Counted from the stretch's first letter, positions 35,289 through 44,575 are shown. The stretch is DNA of 64,000 nt from Palsa-506 sp963836355 (GCA_963836355.1 CAWIJO010000012.1:1-64000), one strand, 5' to 3'. The notes: generated from the letters alone by a model not told the origin. A program made the numbers and translations.

Positions 35289-35834
35289 ATGGCTGTCTCG
35301 TCGTCGATGGTCCCGCTTGGCACGCAGGCGCCCGACTTCACCCTCCCCGACACCAGCGGCACAATGACAGGCCGCGACGACTTCACCGCCGCGCCTGCAT
35401 TGCTGGTCGCCTTCTTGTGCAACCACTGCCCCTACGTCCGCCATGTCGAGACCGCGCTGGGGACGCTGCTGTCGCACTACCCTGACCTGGCTGTCGTGGG
35501 CATCTGCACCAACGACGCTGATGCTTACCCCGACGACCGGCCGCACGAGCTTGCCGGGCAGGCCCGGCGTGCTGGCTGGAATTTCCCGTACCTGGCCGAC
35601 GCCAACCAGAAGGTCGGCCGCGCCTACCACGCCGCCTGCACGCCGGACTTCTTCCTTTACGACAGCGCGCGCCGGCTGGCCTACCGCGGCGCTTTCGACC
35701 AGTCCACACCCGGTAACGGCAAGCCGGTCACCGGCGAGCTGCTCCGCGCGGCAATCGAGCTGACTCTGGCCGGCCAGCCGGTGCCCGAGCCGCACCGGCC
35801 CAGCATGGGCTGCTCAATCAAATGGCGGTCCTGA
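35289..35834 (+). CDS. Thioredoxin-fold (AhpC/TSA-like) protein
   Basis: A 181-aa protein of the thioredoxin superfamily. PLGTQAPDFTLPDTSG is the typical entry strand, AFLCNHCPYVRHVE carries a C-x2-C redox pair (Cys44, Cys47), and DAYPDDRPHELAGQARRAGW is the long helix. PDFFLYDSARRLAYRGAFDQ has the cis-Pro region, and the C-terminus ends in the conserved RPSMGCSIKW with a further Cys. It is soluble, with no signal peptide. The start could also be Met7 (MVPLGTQAP). Probably a thiol-disulfide or peroxide-handling enzyme, 9 bp after the ligase gene and possibly co-transcribed. Confidence 0.88.
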   Translation: MAVSSSMVPLGTQAPDFTLPDTSGTMTGRDDFTAAPALLVAFLCNHCPYVRHVETALGTLLSHYPDLAVVGICTNDADAYPDDRPHELAGQARRAGWNFPYLADANQKVGRAYHAACTPDFFLYDSARRLAYRGAFDQSTPGNGKPVTGELLRAAIELTLAGQPVPEPHRPSMGCSIKWRS

Positions 35835-36030
35835 CCATCTTCATGACCGGCGCAGCCCGTCGCCAGGCCATTGACCCGGCACCGCCTGTCACCATGTCCA
35901 AACGCCCGTGGGGTGCCAGAATCGGCCTGCTGCCAAGCCCCGGCGAACGCAATGCCGCCGTTATGGGCGGGGTGGCAGCGACAGGTGCTCTGCTGGCTAC
36001 CTGGCCCGAAGGATCGTTATGGACCTACGG

Positions 36031-36642
36031 TCAATGCGGGCCGAGTGCCTGCGGTGGCGGCCAGTCGCCGGGCAGTTCGTTCAGCCGCCGGGCGTAGTCG
36101 CCAGGATCGAACTGCCGATGTTCCAGCACGGCCCGGTAAAGGTCGTCGCTGACCACGGCTGCGATCATGTGAACGATGTTGTGCCAGTCGTAGCCGAGGG
36201 CGCTGAGCCGCCGCACCGTCTGCCATGTCTCGGGCGGGTCATCGGCCAGCAACTGGCTCGCGACAACCTGGTGCATCGCGATGTGGAGCCTCGGGCTGAA
36301 CGGCTCACCGTCGATGATCATCTCTTCATCGCTGCGGAGCGCGTCTTCGAATTCTGTGTGCTGCGCCTCGATCAGGAGCGTGAGTTCGTTCTCGTTTGCA
36401 GGATCCAGTAGTTCGAGGTCGAGTCCCTGTGAGGTGCCATGCCCTCGGGGTATCGCCCACGATAGCCGGTCCGCCGGGTCCGGCTCGTCGCACCAGGAGC
36501 CGGTCGCCTCTCCGGCCTCCAGCATCGATTCATCCGCGGGCCGTGGCACAAAGCCGGGCGGTCTGCCGCGGCTTCCTGCCGAGCGCCGGACCGGCTGGCG
36601 GCGGGCGCGGCTGGGCGGACGCCCCCGGCTTCGCGGACTCAT
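36031..36642 (-). CDS. DUF1841 family protein
   Basis: A 203-aa protein. The N-terminal 60 residues are basic and low-complexity, and the conserved part starts near ENELTLLIEAQHTEFEDALR. HIAMHQVVASQLLADDPPET and WQTVRRLSALGYDWHNIVHM form the DUF1841 core, with the His-rich helix pair usual in the family, then YRAVLEHRQFDPGDYARRLN. Function is unknown. It is monocistronic between two plus-strand genes. Confidence 0.75.
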   Translation of the reverse strand: MSPRSRGRPPSRARRQPVRRSAGSRGRPPGFVPRPADESMLEAGEATGSWCDEPDPADRLSWAIPRGHGTSQGLDLELLDPANENELTLLIEAQHTEFEDALRSDEEMIIDGEPFSPRLHIAMHQVVASQLLADDPPETWQTVRRLSALGYDWHNIVHMIAAVVSDDLYRAVLEHRQFDPGDYARRLNELPGDWPPPQALGPH

Positions 36643-36736
36643 CGAACGATTATCCCAGCGTCAGGAGGACCATGCCACTGCATAGCGGGGCTGCGACATG
36701 ATGCCCAGATGGCCGGGTTCGGTAGCGTGACGGTTC

Positions 36737-37120
36737 ATGGACATGAAGCTTGAGGTCGTTCCCATCCCGGTGCGCAATGTCGATGCCGCGAAGGACTTCT
36801 ACACCCAGCAGGTCGGCTTTAGCCTCGACCACGACGTCAGGCCGGGCGGGAACATGCGGGTGGTGCAGATGACGCCACCTGGCTCGGCATGCTCTGTGGT
36901 GATCGGCGAGGGCCTGCCCCTGGGCGAACCCGGCTCGGTCAAGGGAGTCCAGCTCGTCGTCGAAGACCTCGACGCTGTCCGCGGCGAACTCGCCGGCCGG
37001 GGCGTCGGCATCAGTGACGTGCAGCAGATGGGCCCCGAAGGCACGCCCGGCTCTCGCTACTGCTTCTTCGAAGACCTGGACGGGAACATGTGGGCGATCC
37101 AGGAATACAAGCGCATGTAA
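36737..37120 (+). CDS. VOC family (glyoxalase/bleomycin-resistance type) protein
   Basis: A 127-aa single-module vicinal-oxygen-chelate protein with two beta-alpha-beta-beta-beta units. KLEVVPIPVRNVDAAKDFYT and VGFSLDHDVRPGGNMRVVQM form the first; VQLVVEDLDAVRGELAGRGV, then YCFFEDLDGNMWAIQEYK, the second. The C-terminal Glu (DLDGNMWAIQE) is the usual metal ligand. Likely a small-molecule isomerase, dioxygenase or drug-binding protein. The frame is intact. Confidence 0.88.
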   Translation: MDMKLEVVPIPVRNVDAAKDFYTQQVGFSLDHDVRPGGNMRVVQMTPPGSACSVVIGEGLPLGEPGSVKGVQLVVEDLDAVRGELAGRGVGISDVQQMGPEGTPGSRYCFFEDLDGNMWAIQEYKRM

Positions 37121-37204
37121 GCACAGCGATGGAACTCGTGGCTGTACCATCACATGCCCAGCGCTGCGTACGCCGGTGGAGGGCGGCAAGTCCGGCCGAG
37201 GGGG

Positions 37205-37443
37205 TCATCTGCGTCCGGGGCCATACGACTCGAGGCCGCGCCGGCGCACCTCGCGGACGTCGTCGATGCGATGTACTGCAGCGGTCCCGCCTGCCCGCAC
37301 GACACGATGTCCGGCGCGATGTGCTCCAGCAGCCCGTCAAAGTCCTTCGCCGCAGTGAGGCTGGACCACTGCTCGTGCAGGGCTCGCACCTCGGCGGCAG
37401 AGACCCGGCTACCCGGTCGCGTCAGCGAACGAATGGTGCTCAT
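37205..37443 (-). pseudogene. SnoaL/NTF2-like gene fragment
   Basis: ATG 37443 reads MSTIRSLTRPGSRVSAAEVR and then LLEHIAPDIVSCGQAGPLQY. One indel near 37265 shifts the continuation DDVREVRRRGLESYGPGRR to another frame, with TGA at 37205-37207. The strand order matches the start of NTF2-like proteins, but only about half of the usual length is present. It overlaps the end of the next SnoaL-like gene. Confidence 0.6.
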
Positions 37444-37807
37444 GGGTGACCGTCCAGCGGCCTTCGACCTTGCACAGGCCGATGGTGAGCCGCAGCCGCT
37501 GCTCCGGCTTGCGCTCGAACTGCTCGGGCGTGCCGCACCGCAGCAACGCGAACGCAAACGCGACGTCCGCGCCGGCCGTGACATCCAGCGACTCGATCTC
37601 GAACACCGCGCCGGACGCCTGCCATTCGAAGAATCCCGGCCAGGTCTCACGGTAGGCGTCGATGCCGCGGACGCCGTGCTCGGGCGGCGGGACATCGAAC
37701 ATGACGACGCCGGTGGCGTGGTCGGCGAGCACGGTAGGCATGTCGCCATCGTGGACGGCGGTGGCCCGACGCTCGACCAGGTCGCGGATCTGCTGTTCGT
37801 CGTTGAT
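37409..37807 (-). CDS. SnoaL-like (NTF2 superfamily) protein, start codon unclear
   Basis: About 132 aa. NDEQQIRDLVERRATAVHDG, VVMFDVPPPEHGVRGIDAYR and TWPGFFEWQASGAVFEIESL form a complete NTF2-like cone, ending LTIGLCKVEGRWTVTHEHHS. Where relatives start with Met before Asn/Thr-Asp-Glu-Gln, this sequence has ATC (37805-37807) and no ATG, GTG or TTG close upstream in frame, although GAGAGG precedes it. Either ATC is used, a farther GTG is used, or the start is mutated. Related proteins include ketosteroid isomerase-like enzymes. It diverges from the sigma-factor gene. Confidence 0.65.
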   Translation of the reverse strand: MNDEQQIRDLVERRATAVHDGDMPTVLADHATGVVMFDVPPPEHGVRGIDAYRETWPGFFEWQASGAVFEIESLDVTAGADVAFAFALLRCGTPEQFERKPEQRLRLTIGLCKVEGRWTVTHEHHSFADATG

Positions 37808-37887
37808 GCCGGTTCCTCTCGTGGACGGTTCTTGCTGGTGGAACCCGGGCCGACGCACAAATTCATCGCGATCTGCAAGATAGACGC

Positions 37888-38702
37888 ATGACCGCGCCCG
37901 CCGCGCTGCTCGACGCCGCGCGCTCCGGCGACGCCAGCGCCTTCGAGCAGTTGGTGGTGCCATACCGCGCCGAGCTGCAGGCCTACTGCTATCGGATGCT
38001 CGGCTCGCTGCACGACGCCGAGGACGCGGTGCAGGAGTCGCTCGTGCGCGCGTGGCGCATCGTCGGCAGCCGCGACGAGCGCGACATCTCGCCCGAGGCG
38101 CAGTACCTCGCCCGCGAGAGCGTCGAGCTCGCGTTCGTCGCGGCGTTGCAGAACCTGTCCGCGATTCAGCGGGCGGCGCTGATCCTGCGCGAGGTGCTCG
38201 GCTTCTCCGCGGCCGAGATGGCCGAGCAGCTCGACACGTCCACTGCCTCGGTCAACGGCGCGCTGTAAAGGGCGCAAGGCGATCGGCTCGACCGCGCCGA
38301 CCCAGCAGACAGTGCTGCGCGACCTCGGCGACGCGGCCGTCGATGACATCGTCACGCGCTGGACCGACGCCTGGCACGCTGGCGACGTCGACGCGATCGT
38401 CGCGATGCTCGCCGACGACGCGCGCTACTCGATGCCGCCGTTGCCCGAGTGGTACCGCGGCAAGGACGTGATCCGCGCCTTCCTGCTCCGCGGCCCGCTG
38501 CAATCGCGCTGGCCGTTTACTGCCCACCACAGCAAACGGCCAGCTCGCATTCGGCACTTACATGTGGGACTACGCCGCTGGGGCGTACGTTCCCGGCGGC
38601 CTCGACGTCCTCACGCTGCTGGACGGATGCGTCGCAGAGATTGTCGCCTTCCTCACCGCCGACCTCACCCGGTTCGGATTGTCGGCGCGCATCCGTCCGT
38701 AG
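37888..38702 (+). pseudogene. ECF sigma factor with C-terminal SnoaL domain, deleted and frameshifted
   Basis: Begins MTAPAALLDAARSGDASAFE and AYCYRMLGSLHDAEDAVQES (sigma region 2). It then jumps from WRIVGSRDERDISPE to ESVELAFVAALQNLSAIQRA (region 4), so most of the linker and part of region 2 are missing. After GFSAAEMAEQLDTSTASVNG the frame stops at 38268. The C-terminal SnoaL-like domain follows in two more frames: AAVDDIVTRWTDAWHAGDVD, then FGTYMWDYAAGAYVPGGLDV to TAG at 38700-38702. The family (ECF41-like / TIGR02960) uses this domain to regulate activity. This copy is not functional as read. Confidence 0.8.
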
Positions 38703-39431
38703 AGAGCAAATCCGCTAAGGGGACGACGGTGATGCGGTCCATCGCAACGCCCGACTCCAAGATCGATCGCCTGGTTCGTCCCAGGTGCTCGCGATCGCGA
38801 CCAGATAGCCGGCGTCACAGCCGCGATGCGCCACACACCCAGCCAAATCCGGCGGAAGAAATGGGCGATCGGTGCTCTGGTTGCGGCGATCTTCGGTAGA
38901 GCTGATCTCGCCGAGATAGCGCACGATCAGCCACGGCAGCAATTCCGCGAACATGGCGGCCATCGGGGCCGCCGCCTGCCATCAAGCCGGACAGCGACTA
39001 TCACGGAACGCATGCATTCGCGACGCGCGTTCGTCCAGATCGATCGCCGATTACGCGCTGGTGGGTGGTGTCGCATGCTCGCCGAGCTTGAGGTCACGGA
39101 ACGATCGTTCGGGGGCGCTGCGCGGGCGGCCATGCCGGCGGCTGGTTGCGGCCCATGCGCTGGCGGCTGTGCAAGCGCGGGTATCCGGCTCATCTTTATG
39201 CGTGGTGTTCTTGCCCGGGGGGCTTGTCAGGCAGGGGTGCGATGCCGCTGGTAAGGACGGGGGTGGCCTGCCGCAGCGTCTGCTCGCGCCTGGAGGCATC
39301 GGGTTAGTTGCCAGTTTTGGCCGTGTGGGGCGCAGCCGCTTTGCCGGCTGCGGCCTAGGGTTCTGGGTGGCGGGGAGTGCTTCATCGCCGCCGGGCGGTG
39401 GCGCCCGCGGGCGGCCGCAGGAGGTGCGTTC
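38703..39431. other. Intergenic, no supported gene
   Basis: About 730 bp. Composition is less GC-rich than coding regions and every frame is interrupted or motif-free. A minus-strand text LLPWLIVRYLGEISS (about 38895-38945) looks protein-like but has no context. This could be an eroded gene or acquired non-coding DNA. Confidence 0.35.
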
Positions 39432-40409
39432 ATGATCGGTGTTGCCCAGGCCGATATCAGGCGGATGCGTGACCAGGTCTTCTTCGAGGGAACGGAGCGC
39501 GGCCGCCGTCTGAGCCGTTATTGGCTGTTGCTGGTGCTGTCGGCAGTGATCGCGTCCGCTGGCGTGGTGAGTGACTCCACGGCCACCGTGATCGGGGCGA
39601 TGATCGTCGCCCCGCTCATGACGCCGATCCTGGGGATCGTGCTGGCGGTTGTGCTGGCCGATGCCGGTAACCTGCGCCGGTGCCTGCTGCTGCTCTTCAT
39701 TGGCGCGGTGGCCGTGGTGGCGCTGAGCTGGCTGGTGGGCCTGTTCGTGCCTTTCCCGGTGGTAGCGGCCACGAACAGCCAGGTAGCTGCCCGGGTCACG
39801 CCGCGGGTGGTCGACCTGGTAGCCGCGCTGGCCACCGGGGCGGTTGGCTCGGTGGCGCTTGCCCGGTCCGATATCTCCGACACGCTGCCGGGGGTGGCCA
39901 TCGCCATCTCGCTGGTGCCGCCTCTCGCCGTGGTCGGCCTGACCCTTGAGTCCGGTGCCCCCCACCAGGCCCTGGGGGCTTTCCTGCTGTTCACGACGAA
40001 CGTGGTTGCCATCTTGGCGAGCGGCATCGTGGTCATGGCCTTCTACCGCGCATACCGGGCTCCCGATCTGGCCGCCGGCCCAGCGGTGCACCGCGTCGGT
40101 GCCATCGCGGTCATTGCCTGCCTCCTGCTCGCGGTCGTTGTCCCGTTGTCGATCAACTCAGACCGGATCAGCAAGACCACCGTCCGCCAAAGCGACGTGC
40201 AGGCGGTCGCCGGGCACTGGGCCAGCGATGCGGGCTGGTCCGTGGTCGGCGTCACCGCCAAAGGCGAGCAGGTCCTGGTCGAGGCCACCGGGCCAGACCC
40301 CGCACCCAGCCTGACCCAGCTCCGCCACGAACTCGACACCGCCGGCCTGACCGGTTTCGACGTCCGGGTCCACCTCACCGTGGCCAGGTACGAGCCCCTC
40401 CCGAAGTAA
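39432..40409 (+). CDS. DUF389 family membrane protein
   Basis: A 325-aa integral membrane protein. The conserved DUF389 core is clear: YWLLLVLSAVIASAGVVSDS, ATVIGAMIVAPLMTPILGIV, then four more hydrophobic segments including AIAISLVPPLAVVGLTLESG and AFLLFTTNVVAILASGIVVM. A soluble C-terminal domain of about 80 residues follows (GVTAKGEQVLVEATGPDP). Known members are 6-7 TM proteins of unknown function, sometimes linked to the TIGR00341 family. Full-length and intact. Confidence 0.9.
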   Translation: MIGVAQADIRRMRDQVFFEGTERGRRLSRYWLLLVLSAVIASAGVVSDSTATVIGAMIVAPLMTPILGIVLAVVLADAGNLRRCLLLLFIGAVAVVALSWLVGLFVPFPVVAATNSQVAARVTPRVVDLVAALATGAVGSVALARSDISDTLPGVAIAISLVPPLAVVGLTLESGAPHQALGAFLLFTTNVVAILASGIVVMAFYRAYRAPDLAAGPAVHRVGAIAVIACLLLAVVVPLSINSDRISKTTVRQSDVQAVAGHWASDAGWSVVGVTAKGEQVLVEATGPDPAPSLTQLRHELDTAGLTGFDVRVHLTVARYEPLPK

Positions 40410-40853
40410 ACGGCCCAAGCCTGGGCGCGGCGCCAGGGCATCCCTGTCCGCACGCCACCCACCCGGCAGGGAACAGCAGGCTGATCGAAATTCGGCCCTT
40501 GCCGTGGGCAGGACGGCTCGCCGGACCGGGCGGCGCGCGATGCGGGGCCGACCGGACTGCCGTCCCCGCCGGATGCCGCCACCTGGCCTGCGCCAAAGTG
40601 GCCAGCACCGCTCACCAAACGGTGAGCGGTGCTGCCCCGGACCCGGGCCATAGCCAACTCGCTGTGTCAGCCCGGCCCGCCACCTACTTGCCGACCGGGC
40701 GGCTACCGCCCGCCATAACCACCAGTTCTGCCCGCCCTCACCGGTAATCGTCAAAAGTCGCCAACCCCGTACCTAACGAGCGGCAATCCGGGATAGCTAC
40801 CGGGCAGGCTCCAGCGTCAGTCTGTAACACAGACGCGAAATGCTAAGGGCACG
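40410..40853. other. Intergenic, holds one strong hairpin
   Basis: Between the DUF389 gene and the IS4-type element. No gene is supported. It contains the stem-loop listed at 40603-40634. Confidence 0.5.
40603..40634 (+). terminator. 14-bp perfect stem-loop, terminator-like
   Basis: CAGCACCGCTCACC and GGTGAGCGGTGCTG pair perfectly around a four-base AAAC loop. No T run follows, which is common for actinobacterial terminators. It lies 194 bp after the DUF389 stop, somewhat far for a terminator, so a mobile-element or regulatory origin is possible. Confidence 0.5.
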
Positions 40854-40864
40854 CGACGTCAGCG
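40854..40864 (+). repeat. Left target-site duplication
   Basis: CGACGTCAGCG, identical to 42900-42910. Confidence 0.9.
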
Positions 40865-40940
40865 CAACACCACGTACTTAAGGCGTGCCGGTTTCGATGA
40901 GCTTGTGACCTGGGATTTTGTGCTGGTTTGGAGGCGGGGA

Positions 40941-40991
40941 GGGGCTCCTGGTAGGCGTTGGGTGACTAGTCCGCGCCGTCTCAGGAGCCCC
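40941..40991 (+). promoter_or_regulatory. Leader hairpin just before the IS4 transposase start
   Basis: GGGGCTCCTG (40941-40950) and CAGGAGCCCC (40982-40991) pair perfectly around a 31-base loop that contains GGTGACTAGTC. The 3' arm ends two bases before the GTG start at 40994, so in the transcript the region around the ribosome site would be base-paired. A similar hairpin with GGTGACTAATC in the loop precedes the transposase at 62547. Confidence 0.55.
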
Positions 40992-40993
40992 TT

Positions 40994-42694
40994 GTGTGTT
41001 CTTATCTGCCTGCCGTCGTTGATGCAAGCCGGATGGCGGAGTTCCCGGTTACCGGGGCTCCGGCGGGGACGGTCGCGGTGCGGGCTTCTGGCCTGCGGTT
41101 TCTCGGCGAGACGGTGACGGTGGCGGGCAACGCGCCGTCAGCGGGTGAGCTGGCGGTGTTCTGCTGTCCGGTGGTGACGGCCCCGGCCGCGGTGCGCAGG
41201 GACGGGACGGTGCTGGCGGACGCGTGGCTCCCGGACCTGGTGCGGCTGGGTGAACTGGAGCGGCATCTCGGCGACGGGGTGATCGAGGCGGCCGTGGACG
41301 CGGCGGCCGCGGAGGGGCGGCTGAAGCCGCGGCAGCGGCGCCGCCTGATGTCGTATCCGCTGGTCATCCGGCTGATGCTCGCGATGACGCTGATGCCGGA
41401 CGCGTCGTATGGCGAGGCCCTGCGCAGGGTCGCGGGGCTGCTCGCGGACATCCCGTTCACCCGGGAATGGCACGTCCCGACGGGCAAGGTGATCACGGAC
41501 TGGCGGCTGCCGGTTCCCCCGGACGTGATGGAAAACCTGTTCTGGCAGGCAGCCGGGCCGCTGATCAGCGATGACGAGCCGTCGGCGGTGCTGCTGGCCG
41601 GGATGATGGTGCTGGCCGCCGACGGGATGCTGGTGAGCCTGGCGGACACGCCGGCGAACCGGGCGTTCTTCGGCTGCACGGGCACCGCGGCCGAAGACGG
41701 CGAGGGCGCCGCCCCGTTCCCGCAGCTGAAGGTCGTCGCGCTGGCCGGCCGGGCCGGGCGCGCCATGCTCGGCGCGATCCTGGGACAGGCCAGGGCCGGG
41801 GAGCAGACCCTGCTGAAACGGCTGGTCCGCCGCCGCCCGGACCTGTTCGCCGGCCGCGTCACCTGCTTCGATCGCAACTTTCCCGGCCATGACCTGATCA
41901 CCGCGATCCTGGATGCGGGCGGGCACGTCATCGCCCGCGTGAAGGAAGGCATCAGCCTGGACTTCGCCGACAGCGAGAACCGCGGCTGGCTGCCCGACGG
42001 ATCCCGCATGACCTGGCTGAACGCTCCCTCCGGGAGGAAAGATGACCGGCTTCCGGTCCGGGTGACCGAGCACAACGCGGTCATGCCCTCCGCTGACGGG
42101 AAAGAAGAAATCTCCGGGACCTGCACCGTCATCACCACCCTCCTGGACCACCAGGCCGCGCCCGCGGACCAGGTCCGGGAAACGTATCTCACCCGGTGGA
42201 GCGCGTCGGAGACCACGTTCGGCGAGGACAAGACCACGATCACCGGCGCTGGCAACCGCACGTCCGGCCCGGTCCTGCGGTCCGGGTGCCCGCGGCTGGT
42301 CATCCAGGAGGCCTGGGCCTGGCTCACCGCCGCCCAGCTGACCCGCGCCAGCGCCGCCGCCGCGCTCCGCGGCGAGGCCGCGCAGGCCCGCGCCCTGCGC
42401 AGGAAAGACACCGCCATGGTCACCGCCGACGAGGAATCCTTCACCGCCGTCCGCCATCACATGATCCGCTCGATGACAACATCCCAGGTCACGGCCACCT
42501 CGTCACTGGACGCGCTCGCCGCAGCGGCCGATGCCGCCGCCCGCGCTGCCCTGCACATCCTCAACCTCCCCCGGCGGCAGCGGCACTCCAGGCGCGCGCA
42601 GAAGGCACGCCCGAAATTCCCGCACGCTACCGCCACCAAGACCACCGTCACCGGGAAACCCCAGGTCACCGAATTCGCACCCGGCTTCTACTAG
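40994..42694 (+). CDS. IS4-family transposase, intact
   Basis: A 566-aa DDE transposase. An N-terminal IS4-type DNA-binding domain (HLGDGVIEAAVDAAAAEGRL to YPLVIRLMLAMTLMPDASYG) is followed by VLAADGMLVSLADTPANRAF (first Asp), RVTCFDRNFPGHDLITAILD (second Asp) and TYLTRWSASETTFGEDKTTI (Y...E region with the catalytic Glu). GTG 40994 is the first start of the frame. A basic tail (RRQRHSRRAQKARPK) ends the protein. No interruption. Confidence 0.9.
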   Translation: MCSYLPAVVDASRMAEFPVTGAPAGTVAVRASGLRFLGETVTVAGNAPSAGELAVFCCPVVTAPAAVRRDGTVLADAWLPDLVRLGELERHLGDGVIEAAVDAAAAEGRLKPRQRRRLMSYPLVIRLMLAMTLMPDASYGEALRRVAGLLADIPFTREWHVPTGKVITDWRLPVPPDVMENLFWQAAGPLISDDEPSAVLLAGMMVLAADGMLVSLADTPANRAFFGCTGTAAEDGEGAAPFPQLKVVALAGRAGRAMLGAILGQARAGEQTLLKRLVRRRPDLFAGRVTCFDRNFPGHDLITAILDAGGHVIARVKEGISLDFADSENRGWLPDGSRMTWLNAPSGRKDDRLPVRVTEHNAVMPSADGKEEISGTCTVITTLLDHQAAPADQVRETYLTRWSASETTFGEDKTTITGAGNRTSGPVLRSGCPRLVIQEAWAWLTAAQLTRASAAAALRGEAAQARALRRKDTAMVTADEESFTAVRHHMIRSMTTSQVTATSSLDALAAAADAAARAALHILNLPRRQRHSRRAQKARPKFPHATATKTTVTGKPQVTEFAPGFY

Positions 42695-42899
42695 CCCCGG
42701 CCAGGACCGGGAAGCCGCCAGGAAGGAGAAATGCCCCGCCTCGCGGGGCCGCGGACCGTGGAACCGCGCGCCATTCCCGCCGCGACACGCGGGTCCCGGG
42801 CATGTCCTCACACCATCCGGAAACAGGCTTCCGTGCATACACGGAACACAAGCACCTCAACACCCAGAAAACCTGAAACACCTAAAGTACGTGGTGTTG

Positions 42900-42910
42900 C
42901 GACGTCAGCG
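42900..42910 (+). repeat. Right target-site duplication
   Basis: CGACGTCAGCG, identical to 40854-40864. Confidence 0.9.
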
Positions 42911-43004
42911 GGCGGCGGGCCCCAACTTTCATCCATCCGCGGTTCAATGGGGTCTGTAACGGTTAGCTTGGTATGACTCGTCACCGGGCTGGCCAGATGG
43001 TGAC

Positions 43005-44234
43005 CTAAAGCTCGGTGAGGCGCCGTTGCAGCAGCCGCTGCTCAGGCTGGCCAATGGGCGCGAGATGGAGCGCTGCGAAGTAGGCACGCCGCGCCTCGTC
43101 GGTGCGGCCCAGGCGGCGCAGGAAGTCCGCACGAGCCGCTGCAAGCAGGTAATAGCCGACCAAGGCCTTTGCATCAAGAGTGTCCAGTGCCGCCAGCCCG
43201 GCCTTGTAGCCGTCACGGAAGCCGACGGCAATGGCCCGATTCAAGGCGATCACGGGCGACGGCTGGGCGGCAAGCAGGGCATCGTAGAGGGTGACGATAG
43301 TGCCCCAGGCAGTCGCCTCCGCGGCTGCCGCCGCTGCATGGCACGCAGCGATCTGCGCCTGCAATCGATAGGGCCCAGGTGGACGACCCGAGCTCGCCGC
43401 CCGGCGCAACTGCCAGTGCCCCTCCTCGATGAGCGCAGCATCCCAGCACCTGCGGTCTTGCTCCTCCATCGGCACGAGGTCGCCATGGGCGTCGAAGCGG
43501 GTCGAGCGCCGGGACATCTGAAAGGTGACCAGCGCCAGCAGTCCGCGAGCCTCATCCTCGCCGGGCATCAGATCGACCAGCAGCCTGGCGAGTCGCAGCG
43601 CCTCGGCGGCCAGGTGGTCCTCGTGCTGGCCGTAGCCCTCATTGAAGATGAGATAGAGCACGGCGAGCACGCCGCTGGTGCGCTCAGCGAGCATTTCATC
43701 CGGAGGCACCCGGTAGGGAATTGCCGCATTGGAGATCTTTCGCTTGGTGCGCAACAGCCGCTGGGACATGGCCGGCTCCGACACCAGGAACGCCCGGGCG
43801 ATCTCCGCAGTGCTCAGGCCGGCCACGGCCTTCAGCGTCAGAGCTACTCGACCGTCGATGGAAAGCGCCGGGTGGCAGCAGGTAAAGATCAACCGCAGCC
43901 GGTCATCGGAATACGGGCCCGTCTGCCCAGCACCGCCCGGGCCCATCTCATCCATGATCGCGCGCTGCTGAAGCTTCGCCCGCTCCGTCTGGCGGCGACG
44001 CAGGACGTCGAGTGCGCGGTTCCTCGCCGCAGTGGTTAGCCACGACGCCGACGATCGTGGCAGCCCCTCGTGTGGCCAATGCACCAGGGCTCTCTCGACT
44101 GCGTCCTGGACGCAGTCCTCCGCCAGGTCCCAGTCGCCGGTGAGCCGAATGAGGCTTGCGATCATGCCGGTCCGTTCCGCTGCCACGACCGAGGTGATCG
44201 CCTCGGTCGTGGCGCGGTGCGCATCGGTGGTCAA
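43005..44234 (-). CDS. ECF42-type RNA polymerase sigma factor
   Basis: A 409-aa sigma factor. Region 2 is MIASLIRLTGDWDLAEDCVQ, region 4 is LTLKAVAGLSTAEIARAFLV followed by EPAMSQRLLRTKRKI. A long C-terminal extension (about 190-409) has the DUF6596 text RTSGVLAVLYLIFNEGYGQH, then TPR-like helices to the end. This architecture defines ECF42, which has no classical anti-sigma factor and is encoded with DGPF/YciI proteins. Its start overlaps the stop of the YciI gene by 4 bp. The C-terminal domain is known to be needed for activity in this group. Confidence 0.92.
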   Translation of the reverse strand: MTTDAHRATTEAITSVVAAERTGMIASLIRLTGDWDLAEDCVQDAVERALVHWPHEGLPRSSASWLTTAARNRALDVLRRRQTERAKLQQRAIMDEMGPGGAGQTGPYSDDRLRLIFTCCHPALSIDGRVALTLKAVAGLSTAEIARAFLVSEPAMSQRLLRTKRKISNAAIPYRVPPDEMLAERTSGVLAVLYLIFNEGYGQHEDHLAAEALRLARLLVDLMPGEDEARGLLALVTFQMSRRSTRFDAHGDLVPMEEQDRRCWDAALIEEGHWQLRRAASSGRPPGPYRLQAQIAACHAAAAAAEATAWGTIVTLYDALLAAQPSPVIALNRAIAVGFRDGYKAGLAALDTLDAKALVGYYLLAAARADFLRRLGRTDEARRAYFAALHLAPIGQPEQRLLQRRLTEL

Positions 44235-44575
44235 TCCTCATCCGTCCAGAACGGGCGGAGTTCGAGCTTGCCGCCGTTGGCTTGCGGGTGTCGCGCGGCG
44301 ATCGCGATGGCCTCGTCGAGGTTCTCGCACTCCAGGATGTCGAAGCCGACGATCCACTCCTTCGACTCGGTGAAGGGACCATCGGTGACGAGTACCTGCC
44401 CGCGGCTGACCCTGACCGTGGTGGCGTCGCTGACCGGGCGCAGCGCGTCACCGGTGATGCGCTTCCCCCGGCCGTCGACGTCTGCCAGCCACTGCTCAAT
44501 AGTCAGGTCGTCCTCTGACGGCTCGGCCTCGGCAGCTGCGTCCGGGTCGACGACGACGAACATCATGTACTTCAT
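44231..44575 (-). CDS. YciI family (DGPF-type) protein
   Basis: A 114-aa ferredoxin-like protein. KYMMFVVVDPDAAAEAEPSE begins the fold, VTDGPFTESKEWIVGFDILE contains the DGPF signature, and LDEAIAIAARHPQANGGKLE is the second helix. ATG 44575 is supported by AGGAG ten bases upstream. It overlaps the ECF42 sigma gene, and the pair is a recognised conserved couple; the YciI protein's biochemical role is not settled. Confidence 0.9.
   Translation of the reverse strand: MKYMMFVVVDPDAAAEAEPSEDDLTIEQWLADVDGRGKRITGDALRPVSDATTVRVSRGQVLVTDGPFTESKEWIVGFDILECENLDEAIAIAARHPQANGGKLELRPFWTDED

Larger units (their letters stand above)
40865..42899 (+). mobile_element. IS4-family insertion sequence with 11-bp target duplication
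   Basis: A 2035-bp element. Reading inward, both ends begin CAACACCACGTACTT (left 40865 onward, right from 42899), followed by a similar A/T-AGG. CGACGTCAGCG is repeated directly outside at 40854-40864 and 42900-42910. An 11-bp duplication fits the IS4 family. The transposase is uninterrupted, so the copy looks recent and potentially active. The target was non-coding DNA. Confidence 0.93.

Noticed and set aside
41002..42444. 480-aa minus-strand open frame
   Set aside because: Antisense to the intact IS4-type transposase and without any recognisable motif.
43005..44575. Complete tRNA or rRNA genes
   Set aside because: A scan by eye for T-arm words found only the tRNA-Thr 3' half at 56551-56594; nothing like rRNA is present in this window.
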